Assembly (NCBI GenBank): GCA_947495695.1
Contig: CANLZP010000002.1
Span: forward strand, 620,001-684,000
Direction: 5' to 3'
Source of the DNA: an uncultured Erythrobacter sp.
GTDB taxonomy: Bacteria > Pseudomonadota > Alphaproteobacteria > Sphingomonadales > Sphingomonadaceae
DNA length: 64,000 nucleotides
Under the pieces are notes generated by a model. The model was given only the letters and a program-made list of their open reading frames with translations, searched no databases and was not told the origin of the DNA. This document shows positions 9,248 to 18,873 of this stretch, one piece after another; the stretch's first letter is position 1; each line of letters begins with the position of its first letter. A program made the position numbers and the translations under genes.

Positions 9248-11149
9248 ATGGCACTTTCACCGCAATGGCTGGACGAATTACGCGCTCGCGTGACGCTGTC
9301 GACCGTGATCATGCGGACCGACAAATTGCAGCGTGCCGGGCGCGAATGGAAGGCGTGTTGCCCGTTCCATGACGAGAAATCGCCTAGCTTTACGGTCAAT
9401 GATCAGAAGGGTTTTTACCACTGCTTTGGCTGCGGCGCGCATGGCGACGTCATCCGCTGGATGACCGATCAGCGCGGCATGGGCTTTATGGATGCGGTCA
9501 AGCAATTGGCCGAAGAAGCCGGGATGGAAGTGCCCGCGCCCGATCCCCGCGCAGCCAAGCAAGCGGAAAAGCGCGCCAGCCTGATCGATGTTACCGAAGC
9601 CGCCCAGCAATGGTTCTTTGACAACTTGCGTAGCGATGGCGGCAAACATGCGCGCGACTATTTGATCAACCGCGGTTTCAATCGGACAATCATCGAAGAA
9701 TTTGGCTTTGGCTATGCGCCAGACAGCAAGGTCGCGTTGAAAGGCGCCCTATCGAAGTTCGAAACGGGGATGCTGGTCGAATCCGGCATGCAAATCAGCG
9801 TCGAAGACAAAGCGCCTTATGACCGCTTTCGCGATCGGTTGATGCTGCCTATTCAAGATGCACGCGGACGCGTGATCGCTTTTGGCGGACGCATTCTGGA
9901 TTCGCGCGATGGGGTCGCGAAATATCTCAACTCGCCCGACACGCCCTTGTTCGACAAAGGTCGCACGCTGTATAATTTGCATCGTGCCGGCCCTGCATCG
10001 CGAAAGACCGACCGGATGGTGGTGGTCGAGGGTTATATGGACGTCATCGCTCTGGCCAATGCAGGGATTGAAGACGCTGTTGCTCCGTTGGGGACTGCGC
10101 TGACCGAAACTCAGTTGCAGATGCTGTGGCGGATGGTCGATGTGCCGGTGCTGTGTTTTGACGGCGATGCAGCTGGCCAACGCGCCGCCATGCGCGCCAT
10201 CGGACGGGCGCTTCCGATGCTGCAACCGGGCAAATCCTTGTCGATTGTGCAACTGCCAGCGGGGCTCGATCCCGATGATTTGATCAACCAACGCGGTACA
10301 GCGGCGATAGAACAATTGCTGGCCGAACCGACCAGCCTGCTGGAAATGCTGTGGCTGTTTGAACGCGATGCGCAATCGCTCAGCACTCCGGAAGACAAGG
10401 CCGGATTGAAAGCACGCCTGATGGATCATGTGAACGCCATCGAGCATCCTGATATTCAAGCATTGTATCGGCGCGAATTGCTGGACCGCTTTTCTGCCTT
10501 TGCCTTCCCCAAGCGGGAGTTTACACCGCGCCAAAGCGGGCAACGCCCCGATTGGAAAAATCGCGACCGTAAACAACCTATTCCGCAAATGTCTGGCGAT
10601 GCGCTGGGACGGTTGCGCAAAGCCATTTCGGGTGGGTCGCGCGATGCCCTGATTGCCGGGGTGTTGGCAGGCCTGTTGCGCTATCCCGATCAGATCGAGC
10701 AGCACACAGAAGCCTTGGGCAGATTGGCCAGACTTGATCCAAAAACCACAATTCTGGTGGAATCGCTGTTTGAAATTGCAGAAACGCTTGATTCGGGCGC
10801 AGGAACAGCCATATCGCTAGAGCAAGGCCTTCCCGCCCCACCGGATCGAGATCGATACGCCTTCCTCAGAGAAGGCACCAACCCGGTAGATGCGTGCGCG
10901 GAATTGGCTGAGGCTGTGACGTTGCTGGTCGAAAAACCGGCTTTGGAGGCTGCGATAGCTGCGTCCACTGCTCGTTTCGATTCAGATCCCGAAGGGGCTT
11001 TTGCCGAGCAGGCAAGATTGCGTCAGCGGCTGAAAACTTTAAATGACCGCCTGAAAACTTTCGGGCGAAAAAAAGCGGCTAATGCGGCCGATGTGGATAT
11101 TGTTCACGAACCGGAAGACCATCCGGTTGGTGATCTGGAAACGGATTGA
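9248..11149 (+). CDS. dnaG: DNA primase
   Basis: DnaG makes the RNA primers for chromosome replication. The 633 residues show the CHC2 zinc ribbon near the start (CPFHDEKSPSFTV and YHCFGCGAHGD, about residues 38-65), the primase core, the Toprim metal site (VVVEGYMDVIAL near 260 and FDGDAAGQRA near 310), and a poorly conserved C-terminal helicase-binding domain that ends in a basic then acidic tail. The ATG follows AAAGGG closely. The gene ends 9 bases before rpoD, so the two are almost certainly cotranscribed, as in the classical macromolecular synthesis operon. Confidence 0.98.
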   Translation: MALSPQWLDELRARVTLSTVIMRTDKLQRAGREWKACCPFHDEKSPSFTVNDQKGFYHCFGCGAHGDVIRWMTDQRGMGFMDAVKQLAEEAGMEVPAPDPRAAKQAEKRASLIDVTEAAQQWFFDNLRSDGGKHARDYLINRGFNRTIIEEFGFGYAPDSKVALKGALSKFETGMLVESGMQISVEDKAPYDRFRDRLMLPIQDARGRVIAFGGRILDSRDGVAKYLNSPDTPLFDKGRTLYNLHRAGPASRKTDRMVVVEGYMDVIALANAGIEDAVAPLGTALTETQLQMLWRMVDVPVLCFDGDAAGQRAAMRAIGRALPMLQPGKSLSIVQLPAGLDPDDLINQRGTAAIEQLLAEPTSLLEMLWLFERDAQSLSTPEDKAGLKARLMDHVNAIEHPDIQALYRRELLDRFSAFAFPKREFTPRQSGQRPDWKNRDRKQPIPQMSGDALGRLRKAISGGSRDALIAGVLAGLLRYPDQIEQHTEALGRLARLDPKTTILVESLFEIAETLDSGAGTAISLEQGLPAPPDRDRYAFLREGTNPVDACAELAEAVTLLVEKPALEAAIAASTARFDSDPEGAFAEQARLRQRLKTLNDRLKTFGRKKAANAADVDIVHEPEDHPVGDLETD

Positions 11150-11158
11150 TAGAAAATA

Positions 11159-13186
11159 ATGGCTTCGAAAGCGAAATCTGCTGATTCTGAAGATGCTCCT
11201 CTGATCGACCTCAACGAAGGTGCGATCAAGAAGCTGATCACCAAGGCCAAGAAGAAAGGCTATGTCACGCTGGACGAGCTGAATGCAGCTTTGCCTGGTG
11301 ACATGGGCTCTGATCAGATCGAAGACGTGCAAACGGCCTTATCTGAAATGGGCGTGCAGATCGTCGAAAATGACGAAGAAGCCGAAGCTGAGGCCGAGCA
11401 AGAAGCCGAAGTCGAGGAAATCAGCGTCGGCGCCAAGAAAGACGCCAAGAAAGACATCAAGGCACCCGCCGCCAAGAAAACCGGCACAGGCGAACGCACC
11501 GATGATCCGGTGCGTATGTACTTGCGCGAGATGGGCGCGGTTGAATTGCTCAGCCGCGAGGGCGAGATCGCCATCGCCAAACGGATTGAATCCGGCCGTG
11601 ACACGATGATCATTGGTCTGTGTCAAAGCCCGATCACTTTCCACGCTATCATCCAGTGGTCTGAAGCGCTGAACAGCGAAGAGATGCAGCTGCGTGAGAT
11701 CCTCGATCTGGACGCTATGCTCTCGAAAGAGCCGCCGGCTGACAAAATGGAAGAGGGCGCCGAGGAAGATGACGACGGTGAGATCACCGAAGATTCTGCA
11801 GGCCCCTCTATCCGCGACGATGACGAGGACGACAGCGACAGCGAAGACATAGACGCTGAAGATGGCGAAGGCGGCGAAGGTGGCTCCAAAAAGGACGACG
11901 AAGAAGAGGAAGAGGATAACACTCTTTCGCTTGCCCAGATGGAAGCAGCGCTGAAGCCCGACGCGATCGAACGCTTCGCCCGCATCACCAGCACCTTCAA
12001 GAAGTTCGAGAAACTTCAGGCAGAGCGCGTGGATACGCTTGCTCGCGGTGAAGTGCTGCCCAAGGCCAAGGAAAATCGTTACGAGAAGTTGGGTGAAGAG
12101 CTGACTTCTGAAGTGGAAAGCATGCAATTCCACGCGACCAAGATCGAATTTCTGGTCGACAATCTGTACGCCTTTAACCGTCGCCTAACCGCTCTGGGTG
12201 GTCAAATGCTGCGTTTGGCAGAGCGCCATAAAGTTAAGCGGGTCGACTTCTTGAAAGTCTATATCGGCAACGAAATGGACGACACTTGGCTGAAAGAAAA
12301 GGCCAAGAAGGACAAGAAATGGGCTGCTTTCGCCGAGAAAGAAGCCGATGCGGTTGAGCGTATCCGCGCTGAAATCGCTGACATTGCCGCCAACACCGGC
12401 ATGAGCCTGGAAGAATTCCGCCGCATCGTGAACATGGTGCAAAAGGGCGAACGCGAAGCGCGCATTGCCAAGAAGGAAATGGTTGAAGCCAACCTTCGTC
12501 TGGTTATCTCCATCGCCAAGAAATACACCAATCGCGGCTTGCAATTCCTTGATCTTATTCAGGAAGGCAACATCGGCCTGATGAAGGCGGTTGATAAGTT
12601 TGAATACCGTCGCGGCTATAAATTCAGCACTTATGCGACGTGGTGGATCCGTCAGGCGATCACGCGTTCTATCGCCGATCAGGCCCGCACGATCCGCATC
12701 CCTGTCCATATGATCGAAACGATCAACAAGCTGGTCCGCACAAGCCGTCAGTTCCTGCACGAAGAAGGGCGCGAGCCTACGCCAGAAGAAATGGCAGCGC
12801 GTCTGTCCATGCCACTGGAAAAAGTGCGCAAGGTCATGAAGATCGCGAAAGAACCGATTTCACTCGAAACGCCGATTGGCGACGAGGAAGATTCGCATCT
12901 GGGCGACTTCATCGAGGATAAGAACGCGATCATTCCGGTGGACGCTGCGATACAGGCTAACCTGAAGGAAACCGTCACCCGCGTGCTCGCCAGCCTTACT
13001 CCGCGCGAAGAACGCGTGCTGCGCATGCGTTTTGGCATCGGCATGAACACCGACCATACTTTGGAAGAAGTTGGTCAACAGTTCAGCGTGACGCGCGAAC
13101 GTATCCGTCAGATCGAAGCAAAGGCGCTGCGCAAGCTCAAGCACCCAAGCCGGTCGCGCAAAATGCGTTCGTTCCTGGATCAGTAA
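11159..13186 (+). CDS. rpoD: RNA polymerase primary sigma factor RpoD
   Basis: The housekeeping sigma-70 factor. The 675 residues include region 1.1, a non-conserved insert that is extremely acidic (about residues 198-256, mostly Asp, Glu, Ser and Gly), region 2 with [19 protein letters not shown] and [15 protein letters not shown] (about 455-500) for core binding and -10 melting, region 3, and region 4.2 with the helix-turn-helix [20 protein letters not shown] that reads the -35 box. The ATG at 11159 is 9 bases after the dnaG stop. A weak GC-rich hairpin (aacgggc / gacccgcgtt, about 13188-13209) follows the stop but lacks a T-run. Confidence 0.98.
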   Translation: MASKAKSADSEDAPLIDLNEGAIKKLITKAKKKGYVTLDELNAALPGDMGSDQIEDVQTALSEMGVQIVENDEEAEAEAEQEAEVEEISVGAKKDAKKDIKAPAAKKTGTGERTDDPVRMYLREMGAVELLSREGEIAIAKRIESGRDTMIIGLCQSPITFHAIIQWSEALNSEEMQLREILDLDAMLSKEPPADKMEEGAEEDDDGEITEDSAGPSIRDDDEDDSDSEDIDAEDGEGGEGGSKKDDEEEEEDNTLSLAQMEAALKPDAIERFARITSTFKKFEKLQAERVDTLARGEVLPKAKENRYEKLGEELTSEVESMQFHATKIEFLVDNLYAFNRRLTALGGQMLRLAERHKVKRVDFLKVYIGNEMDDTWLKEKAKKDKKWAAFAEKEADAVERIRAEIADIAANTGMSLEEFRRIVNMVQKGEREARIAKKEMVEANLRLVISIAKKYTNRGLQFLDLIQEGNIGLMKAVDKFEYRRGYKFSTYATWWIRQAITRSIADQARTIRIPVHMIETINKLVRTSRQFLHEEGREPTPEEMAARLSMPLEKVRKVMKIAKEPISLETPIGDEEDSHLGDFIEDKNAIIPVDAAIQANLKETVTRVLASLTPREERVLRMRFGIGMNTDHTLEEVGQQFSVTRERIRQIEAKALRKLKHPSRSRKMRSFLDQ

Positions 13187-13267
13187 TAAACGGGCAAAAG
13201 ACCCGCGTTACATCACAGTTTGTCATCGGGAGAGGAATTGCCTGACCAATGTTAGGGAGCACCCGAT

Positions 13268-13927
13268 ATGGCCATTACCGATCCGCAGACTAATCCAAAA
13301 ACTATAGCCATCGTCAGCCAGAAGGGCGGCTCGGGCAAGACAACCCTTGCCATCCATCTGGCCACCCGTGCGGCCCAAGCTAAACACGAAAGCTGCGTCA
13401 TCGATATCGATCCGCAAGCAACCGCTGCGGCGTGGAGCGATTGGCGCGGCGATTTTCTGCCCGTGGTTGTCACCAGCCCCCCTGCCCGGCTTGGCCGGAC
13501 AATTGAGGGCGCGCAGAAGAACGGGGTCGACTTTGTCGTGATCGACACGCCCCCGCATGCCGATGCCGCCGCACGTGAAGCGATCAAAGCCGCCGATATT
13601 GTCCTGATCCCCAGCAAGCCGCGCGCGTTCGATCTTCACGCGCTTGAACCCATTGCAGAGCTGGTCAGTTTTGCCAAAACGCCCGCCTTTGTGGTGCTCA
13701 ATTCGGTTCCAGCTGGCGCAAGCGTACTGACCAGGGATGCCAAAGACTCGGCCAAGGCGATGGGGCTAAAGCTGTGTCCGGTCACTCTGGGTGATCGCGC
13801 CGCCTTCCACCGGTCGTCTGCGAAAGGCGAAACGGCCGCTGAAATTGACCCGGCGGGCAAGGCTGCGCAGGAAATCGAAGCCTTGTGGAAATGGCTCGGC
13901 AAGAAGCTCAACAAGCTCGACGCTTAA
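13268..13927 (+). CDS. ParA/Soj-family ATPase without a ParB partner
   Basis: A 219-residue P-loop ATPase of the ParA/MinD group. The deviant Walker A motif KGGSGKTT has the signature first Lys (19) and the catalytic Lys (24); VIDIDPQATA carries the DxDPQ motif; VVIDTPPHADA is Walker B. The short form without an N-terminal helix-turn-helix resembles small plasmid-type ParA proteins, which position DNA or protein cargo on the nucleoid. No parB, centromere-like repeats or cargo gene lies nearby: rpoD is upstream, and downstream a convergent gene overlaps its stop by four bases. The cargo is unknown. PGAP-style 'ParA family protein' is as far as the sequence allows. Confidence 0.88.
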   Translation: MAITDPQTNPKTIAIVSQKGGSGKTTLAIHLATRAAQAKHESCVIDIDPQATAAAWSDWRGDFLPVVVTSPPARLGRTIEGAQKNGVDFVVIDTPPHADAAAREAIKAADIVLIPSKPRAFDLHALEPIAELVSFAKTPAFVVLNSVPAGASVLTRDAKDSAKAMGLKLCPVTLGDRAAFHRSSAKGETAAEIDPAGKAAQEIEALWKWLGKKLNKLDA

Positions 13928-15108
13928 TTGTTTGATTTGGTCCTGGCGAAGGGCCAAACCAGCTGCGTTAAATAGCCGTCCGGCGCCCGCACGCCATCGA
14001 TCCCATAGCGCTTTGGCCATCGTTCATCGGGAAAGAATTGAGTGCCGAAAATTCTGTCGAGTAGCGGAACGTGCACTGCAAAATTGGTGTCCACTGCTTC
14101 TGGCTCATTCGCATGATGCCAATGGTGATAGCGGGGTGTCACAAGCCATTTATCAAGCCAGAGCATTGATGGCGCAAAATTGGCGTGAATAAACACCGCG
14201 TGGACTGACACGAAAGCAAGATAGGCGAAAATTGCACGCTCATCAAAACCGGCAGCCATCAACGGTAGCAGCACAATTCCCCTGGTGACGATCACGTCGA
14301 CAAGGTGGAGCCTTGATCCGGCCAGCCAATCCATCTTCTCCACCGAATGATGCACCTTATGAAAGCGCCAAAGAACCGGGATCCGATGGAATGCGCGATG
14401 AACCCAATATTGCGAGATGTCAGCCAGGACGACGCACGCAGCAAATTGCAAAACCAAAGGCGTGGCCGAAATCCAACTTTGAAGGCTGTCGATCGCGATG
14501 AACTCGCTCACGCTAACAACGGGAAGTAGGACCAGGACCGACATCAACTGAACCAGGGCATGGCTCATGAAGAAGTATTGTGTATCGGTCAGCCAACTCC
14601 GGCGAAACGCACCTTGCTCCTTTCGCAGCGGAAATGCCCGCTCTAGCGGCACAAAGACCGCTGCCGTTGTCAGCACCCCTAGGACAAACCAGTCGAGGCC
14701 AAGATAGATGGCAGAGCCCTCGCTTCGCCCAATCTCGACGCCTCCTGCCCCCAGCGCCAGCGCGATGGCCACAAGCGATAGGCCGGTTAGCCCCAAAACT
14801 TTTCGGCGGCGCAGGGCCATGGAAACAGCGGCCAGAACCATTCCAAGCAAAATGCCTGCATCAATCGCTAGCCTTACCAACTCCAAGGGATAGCGATCTC
14901 GCAATTCAGGCAGGGTGAGCAGCGCGGGAAAGTGAAGCGCAAGTACCGTCGAAATTGCCAGAATACCCAGCACAATCGACAACACACCGCTTAACCAGCC
15001 ACTGCCAAATTTCCGGCGGCCTTCATCACTAAAAAAGCGATTTAGCCAAGATTCCAACCTAGCTGTGAGGCTCGGATCGGATCCGCTCGGTGCAACATCA
15101 TTTGGCAT
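13924..15108 (-). CDS. Sterol desaturase/fatty acid hydroxylase family membrane protein
   Basis: A multi-pass membrane protein of the di-iron FA-hydroxylase superfamily. After about five hydrophobic helices come the histidine clusters expected for the metal site: HRAFHRIPVLWRFHKVHHS, then HANFAPS further on, and RYHHWHHANE near the C-terminus. The substrate (sterol, lipid or carotenoid) cannot be told from sequence. The start is uncertain: the frame is open to an ATG at 15192 that overlaps the rpiB ATG (CATG), which would leave no room for either promoter or ribosome site, so I use the ATG at 15108 (394 residues). Its stop overlaps the convergent ParA gene by four bases. Confidence 0.85.
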   Translation of the reverse strand: MPNDVAPSGSDPSLTARLESWLNRFFSDEGRRKFGSGWLSGVLSIVLGILAISTVLALHFPALLTLPELRDRYPLELVRLAIDAGILLGMVLAAVSMALRRRKVLGLTGLSLVAIALALGAGGVEIGRSEGSAIYLGLDWFVLGVLTTAAVFVPLERAFPLRKEQGAFRRSWLTDTQYFFMSHALVQLMSVLVLLPVVSVSEFIAIDSLQSWISATPLVLQFAACVVLADISQYWVHRAFHRIPVLWRFHKVHHSVEKMDWLAGSRLHLVDVIVTRGIVLLPLMAAGFDERAIFAYLAFVSVHAVFIHANFAPSMLWLDKWLVTPRYHHWHHANEPEAVDTNFAVHVPLLDRIFGTQFFPDERWPKRYGIDGVRAPDGYLTQLVWPFARTKSNN

Positions 15109-15190
15109 ATAATGAGCAAAATACGCTGTGCGGTCGAAAAATCCATACTTGGGGTGGAGAGAATCAAACCGCCACACTATGTAGGCGGCC

Positions 15191-15670
15191 ATGCGTATTG
15201 CGATAGCTTCAGATCACGCGGCCACAGACATGAAGGCCGAACTTGTTGAATGGTTGATGGACCAAGGGCACGAGGTGGCCGATCTCGGGCCTAACCCCGG
15301 CGAAAGTGTCGATTACCCGGACTATGGTTACAAATTGGCAGCGGTGGTTGCTGATGGAACCGTGGAACGCGGAGTTGCGCTGTGCGGCAGCGGCATTGGC
15401 ATCTCGATCAGCGTCAATCGCCACCCCGCTCTGCGCTGCGCATTGGTGTCAGAACCGCTGTCCGCCGCCCTAGCGCGCGAGCACAATGACGCCAATTGCA
15501 TTGCCTTGGGCGCCAGACTGAGCGGTATCGAGATGGCCAAATCTTGCATCGCAACTTTCATTGCGACCGATTTTGCCGATGCGGACGACTTTAAAGGCCG
15601 CCATCGTCGCCGGGTGGACAAATTGGGTCATCCGCCGGACGGATCGGACACGATTGAACCGCTTCAATAA
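15191..15670 (+). CDS. rpiB: Ribose-5-phosphate isomerase B
   Basis: RpiB interconverts ribose-5-phosphate and ribulose-5-phosphate in the pentose phosphate pathway. The 159 residues show the family start RIAIASDHAATDMK, VDYPDYGYKLA, the active-site loop CGSGIGISI with its catalytic Cys, and HNDANCIALGAR. The C-terminus is about ten residues longer than the usual 149. It lies 33 bases before glyA on the same strand, and the rpiB-glyA-nrdR order is common in Alphaproteobacteria. Confidence 0.95.
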   Translation: MRIAIASDHAATDMKAELVEWLMDQGHEVADLGPNPGESVDYPDYGYKLAAVVADGTVERGVALCGSGIGISISVNRHPALRCALVSEPLSAALAREHNDANCIALGARLSGIEMAKSCIATFIATDFADADDFKGRHRRRVDKLGHPPDGSDTIEPLQ

Positions 15671-15703
15671 CACCTTCTCTGCCCCAGTTTAAAGAGCATG
15701 ATC

Positions 15704-17014
15704 ATGAGCACCGCACCTTCTACACAAACCGATATTATGCACCGATTTTGGCACGATGACCTTGCTTCGGCTGATCCCGAAATCGCCGCTGCGATTGGCA
15801 ATGAGCTGAGCCGCCAGCAGGATAAAATTGAGCTGATTGCGAGCGAGAATATCGCCTCCAAGGCCGTGCTGGAAGCAACCGGCAGCGTCTTCACCAACAA
15901 ATATGCCGAAGGCTATCCAGGCAAGCGCTATTATGGCGGCTGCGATTATGCCGATGTGGTCGAAACTCTGGCGATCGAACGCGCCAAGGAGTTGTTCGGC
16001 TGCAATTTTGCCAATGTTCAACCCAATTCGGGCAGCCAGATGAACCAAGCGGTGTTCCTGGCTCTGCTGCAACCGGGCGACACCTTCATGGGGCTTGATC
16101 TGAATTCAGGCGGCCACCTTACCCACGGATCACCCGTCAATATGAGCGGCAAGTGGTTCAACCCAGTATCCTATGGCGTACGCAAGGATGACGAGCTGAT
16201 CGATATGGACGCGGTCGCCGCAACCGCGCGCGAGCACAAGCCAAAGCTGATCATTTGCGGCGGCACCGCCTATTCGCGTCTGTGGGACTTCAAGCGCTTC
16301 CGCGAAATTGCCGATGAAGTGGGCGCCTATCTGCTGTGCGATATGAGCCATATCTCTGGCTTGGTAGCAGGCGGCGCTCATCCATCGCCCTTCCCCCACG
16401 CACATGTCGTGACGAGCACGACCCACAAGAGCCTGCGCGGTCCGCGTTCGGGCATCATTTTGTGGAATGACGAGGAACTGACCAAACCTTTTAACATGGC
16501 GGTCTTTCCAGGCCTGCAAGGTGGTCCGTTGATGCATGTCATTGCCGCCAAGGCTGTGGCTTTCCGTGAGGCCTTGCGCCCTGATTTCAAAGCCTATGCG
16601 AGTGCTGTGGTGGAGAACGCCCGCGCTTTGGCCGCAAGTCTGGAAGAGAATGGCCTGCGGATCGTGTCGGGCGGTACAGACAATCACTCAATGTTGGTTG
16701 ATTTGACCGCGATGGATGTGACCGGCAAATCGGCCGAGGTTGGTCTCGACCGCGCTTGGCTCACCTGCAACAAAAACGGCATCCCCTACGATACGCGCAG
16801 TCCCTTTGTGACCAGCGGCATCCGTCTTGGCACCCCGGCGGGAACAACGCGCGGCTTCGGTCCAGCGGAATTTCGCAATGTCGGCGCATTGATCGCAGAA
16901 GTGATCACTGGCCTGTCCAAGAACGGTCCGGAAGGCGATGCGCAGGTTGAAGAAAGCGTGCGCTCACGCGTCAGCGAATTGTGTGCGGCCTTCCCAGTGT
17001 ACCCCGGAGCATAA
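15704..17014 (+). CDS. glyA: Serine hydroxymethyltransferase
   Basis: GlyA converts serine and tetrahydrofolate to glycine and 5,10-methylene-THF, the main source of one-carbon units. The 436-residue PLP enzyme has [44 protein letters not shown] and the PLP-lysine motif [14 protein letters not shown]. Two ATGs are possible; the one at 15704 has an AAGAG ribosome site 7 bases away, while that at 15698 is too close to it, so 15704 is chosen. It is followed directly by a small membrane gene, nrdR and trmJ on the same strand. Confidence 0.97.
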   Translation: MSTAPSTQTDIMHRFWHDDLASADPEIAAAIGNELSRQQDKIELIASENIASKAVLEATGSVFTNKYAEGYPGKRYYGGCDYADVVETLAIERAKELFGCNFANVQPNSGSQMNQAVFLALLQPGDTFMGLDLNSGGHLTHGSPVNMSGKWFNPVSYGVRKDDELIDMDAVAATAREHKPKLIICGGTAYSRLWDFKRFREIADEVGAYLLCDMSHISGLVAGGAHPSPFPHAHVVTSTTHKSLRGPRSGIILWNDEELTKPFNMAVFPGLQGGPLMHVIAAKAVAFREALRPDFKAYASAVVENARALAASLEENGLRIVSGGTDNHSMLVDLTAMDVTGKSAEVGLDRAWLTCNKNGIPYDTRSPFVTSGIRLGTPAGTTRGFGPAEFRNVGALIAEVITGLSKNGPEGDAQVEESVRSRVSELCAAFPVYPGA

Positions 17015-17017
17015 GTG

Positions 17018-17233
17018 ATGAGCGACAAATCCGATGGCCCCGATTGGGTCAATGACACCAAGGAAGAACTGACCGGTATCGCCAAGGAAGGGATGAAGCA
17101 TCCCGGAACCAAGCCTTTGTTGGCAGGGGCCGCTATTGGCGCGCTGGGTGGCGGTCTGCTGCCCGTCATCACTTGGCCCATCGGACTGCTCGCAGGGGCC
17201 GGCCTCGCGATCTACAGCCGGGTGAAGAAGTAA
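17018..17233 (+). CDS. Small membrane protein between glyA and nrdR
   Basis: A 71-residue protein: a charged N-terminal half ([18 protein letters not shown]), then a Gly/Ala-rich hydrophobic stretch ([33 protein letters not shown], about 34-66) that can form one or two membrane helices, ending in SRVKK. The glycine-zipper pattern suggests membrane insertion. GTG at 17015 directly precedes the ATG. Short proteins like this sit between glyA and nrdR in relatives as far as I recall, but no function is known. Confidence 0.72.
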   Translation: MSDKSDGPDWVNDTKEELTGIAKEGMKHPGTKPLLAGAAIGALGGGLLPVITWPIGLLAGAGLAIYSRVKK

Positions 17234-17234
17234 C

Positions 17235-17732
17235 GTGCGTTGCCCCTTCTGCGCCAATGAAGACAGCCAGGTAAAAGACAGTCGACCGACCGAGGACAAC
17301 ACCTCGATCCGGCGCCGTCGTCAATGCGCTAGCTGCGGTGCTCGATTCACGACGTTTGAACGCGTGCAATTGCGCGAAGTTGTGGTCGTAAAAAGCGGGA
17401 TCGATGGTCGGGAACCGCGCCGCGAGGCGTTTGACCGGACCAAGCTGGAACAATCGGTCGCACTCGCCTGCCGCAAACGCGGGGTTGAGCAAGAACGGAT
17501 CGATCAATTGGTCTCAGGCATCCAGCGCCAAGTGGAAACTGCAGGCGATGCCGAAGTCCCATCGGCGAAAATTGGCGAAATGGTTATGAACGGTCTGCGC
17601 CAGATCGACAGCGTGGCCTATATTCGCTTTGCCAGTGTCTATCGTGATTTTTCCGAAGCGCGCGATTTTGAAGAATTCGCCAGCACCGTACAGGAAGCCG
17701 CGCAAAGCGATCCGACCGGCCCCAATGGCTGA
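17235..17732 (+). CDS. nrdR: Transcriptional repressor NrdR
   Basis: NrdR senses ATP/dATP and represses ribonucleotide reductase genes. The 165-residue protein has the N-terminal zinc ribbon (CPFC at residues 3-6 and the CASCG pair near 31-34), the signature [21 protein letters not shown], and the ATP-cone domain ([22 protein letters not shown] onward). The start is GTG at 17235, which gives the invariant MRCPFC. Its end overlaps trmJ by 8 bases. No ribonucleotide reductase gene is in the window. Confidence 0.96.
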   Translation: MRCPFCANEDSQVKDSRPTEDNTSIRRRRQCASCGARFTTFERVQLREVVVVKSGIDGREPRREAFDRTKLEQSVALACRKRGVEQERIDQLVSGIQRQVETAGDAEVPSAKIGEMVMNGLRQIDSVAYIRFASVYRDFSEARDFEEFASTVQEAAQSDPTGPNG

Positions 17733-18459
17733 CGCAGCACCCAACCGGCCTGTCATCATCTTGGTGCGCCCTCAATTGGGCGAGAATATAGGTAAAGCCG
17801 CAAGGGCCATGCTCAATTTCGGTCTGACCGAAATGCGCATCGTCAATCCGCGCGATGGTTGGCCAAATCCCTCTGCAGGCCCCGCCGCATCGGGCGCAGA
17901 TCAGGTGCTGGACGAGGCAAAGATTTACAACACCACGGCAGAGGCAGTGGCCGATTGCGCCAATATTTATGCCACAACGGTGCGCAAACGCGGGCTGACA
18001 AAGCCGGTTGTTGGACCGGATGAGGCCGCCCAGCAGATCATGAATCAACCCGGACGCAGCGCAATCCTATTTGGACGCGAAGCGTCCGGGCTGGAAACAG
18101 AGGATGTCGCGCTAGCTCGCGAAATTCTAACCGTGCCGATCAATCCGGAATTTGGCTCATTGAATCTTGCCCAAGCGGTAATTCTTTGCGCCTACGAATG
18201 GTCCAAATTGCAAAATCTGGTCCAGCCCACAGTGGAAGAGACCCTACCACCTGCTCCACAAGAGGAGTTGGATGGGTTGGTCAAACATTTGGAGGCGATG
18301 CTTGAGCCAAAGGGATATTTTTATCCGCCAGATCGCGTCGAAATGACCCGCCGAACCCTGCGCAATGTGCTGACAAAGCCGGGCTGGAATCACCTGGAAG
18401 TGCGGACCTTGCGCGGTGTTTTAACCCATCTTAATCGTGAAGATCGCGATCGCAGCTAA
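17725..18459 (+). CDS. trmJ: tRNA/rRNA methyltransferase of the SpoU family, TrmJ-like
   Basis: A 244-residue SPOUT methyltransferase. The three SpoU motifs are visible: [20 protein letters not shown] (motif 1), [14 protein letters not shown] (motif 2) and [20 protein letters not shown] (motif 3), which form the knotted SAM site. The full-length match and C-terminal helical extension fit TrmJ, which 2'-O-methylates position 32 of several tRNAs. The ATG at 17725 lies inside the end of nrdR (8-base overlap); an open frame further upstream has no conserved residues. The exact target is inferred from family membership. Confidence 0.9.
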   Translation: MADAAPNRPVIILVRPQLGENIGKAARAMLNFGLTEMRIVNPRDGWPNPSAGPAASGADQVLDEAKIYNTTAEAVADCANIYATTVRKRGLTKPVVGPDEAAQQIMNQPGRSAILFGREASGLETEDVALAREILTVPINPEFGSLNLAQAVILCAYEWSKLQNLVQPTVEETLPPAPQEELDGLVKHLEAMLEPKGYFYPPDRVEMTRRTLRNVLTKPGWNHLEVRTLRGVLTHLNREDRDRS

Positions 18460-18527
18460 CACCTCGACAAACTCAATTTTGCCGACTAAGTCCCCGTTTT
18501 TACTTACATCCCCCCAGGATTTACATC

Positions 18528-18851
18528 ATGAAATTTGCTGCCCCCACACTCGCTTTTGCGTTAGCCCTAACTTTCGCACCAGCATTCGCCGGAGAGAAGG
18601 CCGAAGATCAGGCCAATTCTGAATACGCGCAGTCTGAAGCGACCGAAAAAAGCGCAGATGCGGCCGAGGCTACCTCTACTCAACCTGTTCCAGCTCAACC
18701 TATGCAAGCCGATCAGGCCGACCAGAAAAAGGCAGCTAAGGCCGAGGATAAACGGATTTGCCGCCGCGTCTCAATGGACATGAGCAGCCGCCGTAAGGAA
18801 AAGGTCTGCCTGACCAAAGAGCAATGGGTTGAATTCAACCGGATGGGTTAA
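18528..18851 (+). CDS. Secreted small protein with conserved C-terminal Cys motif
   Basis: A 107-residue exported protein. Residues 1-21 form a classical signal peptide with cleavage after AFA. The middle is low-complexity (Ala, Glu, Gln, Ser). The C-terminal 35 residues are distinct: KRICRRVSMDMSSRRKEKVC then LTKEQWVEFNR, with two Cys spaced 16 apart that could form a disulfide. Only this C-terminal block looks conserved. The function is unknown. It converges with the GMC gene; a GCCCCGGGGC palindrome lies between the stops (18862-18871). Confidence 0.78.
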   Translation: MKFAAPTLAFALALTFAPAFAGEKAEDQANSEYAQSEATEKSADAAEATSTQPVPAQPMQADQADQKKAAKAEDKRICRRVSMDMSSRRKEKVCLTKEQWVEFNRMG

Positions 18852-18873
18852 CTAGCCAATCGCCCCGGGGCTG

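Noticed and set aside
9749-10705. 318-residue minus-strand frame opposite dnaG
   Set aside because: Shadow of dnaG; Gln/His/Arg-rich, no domain.
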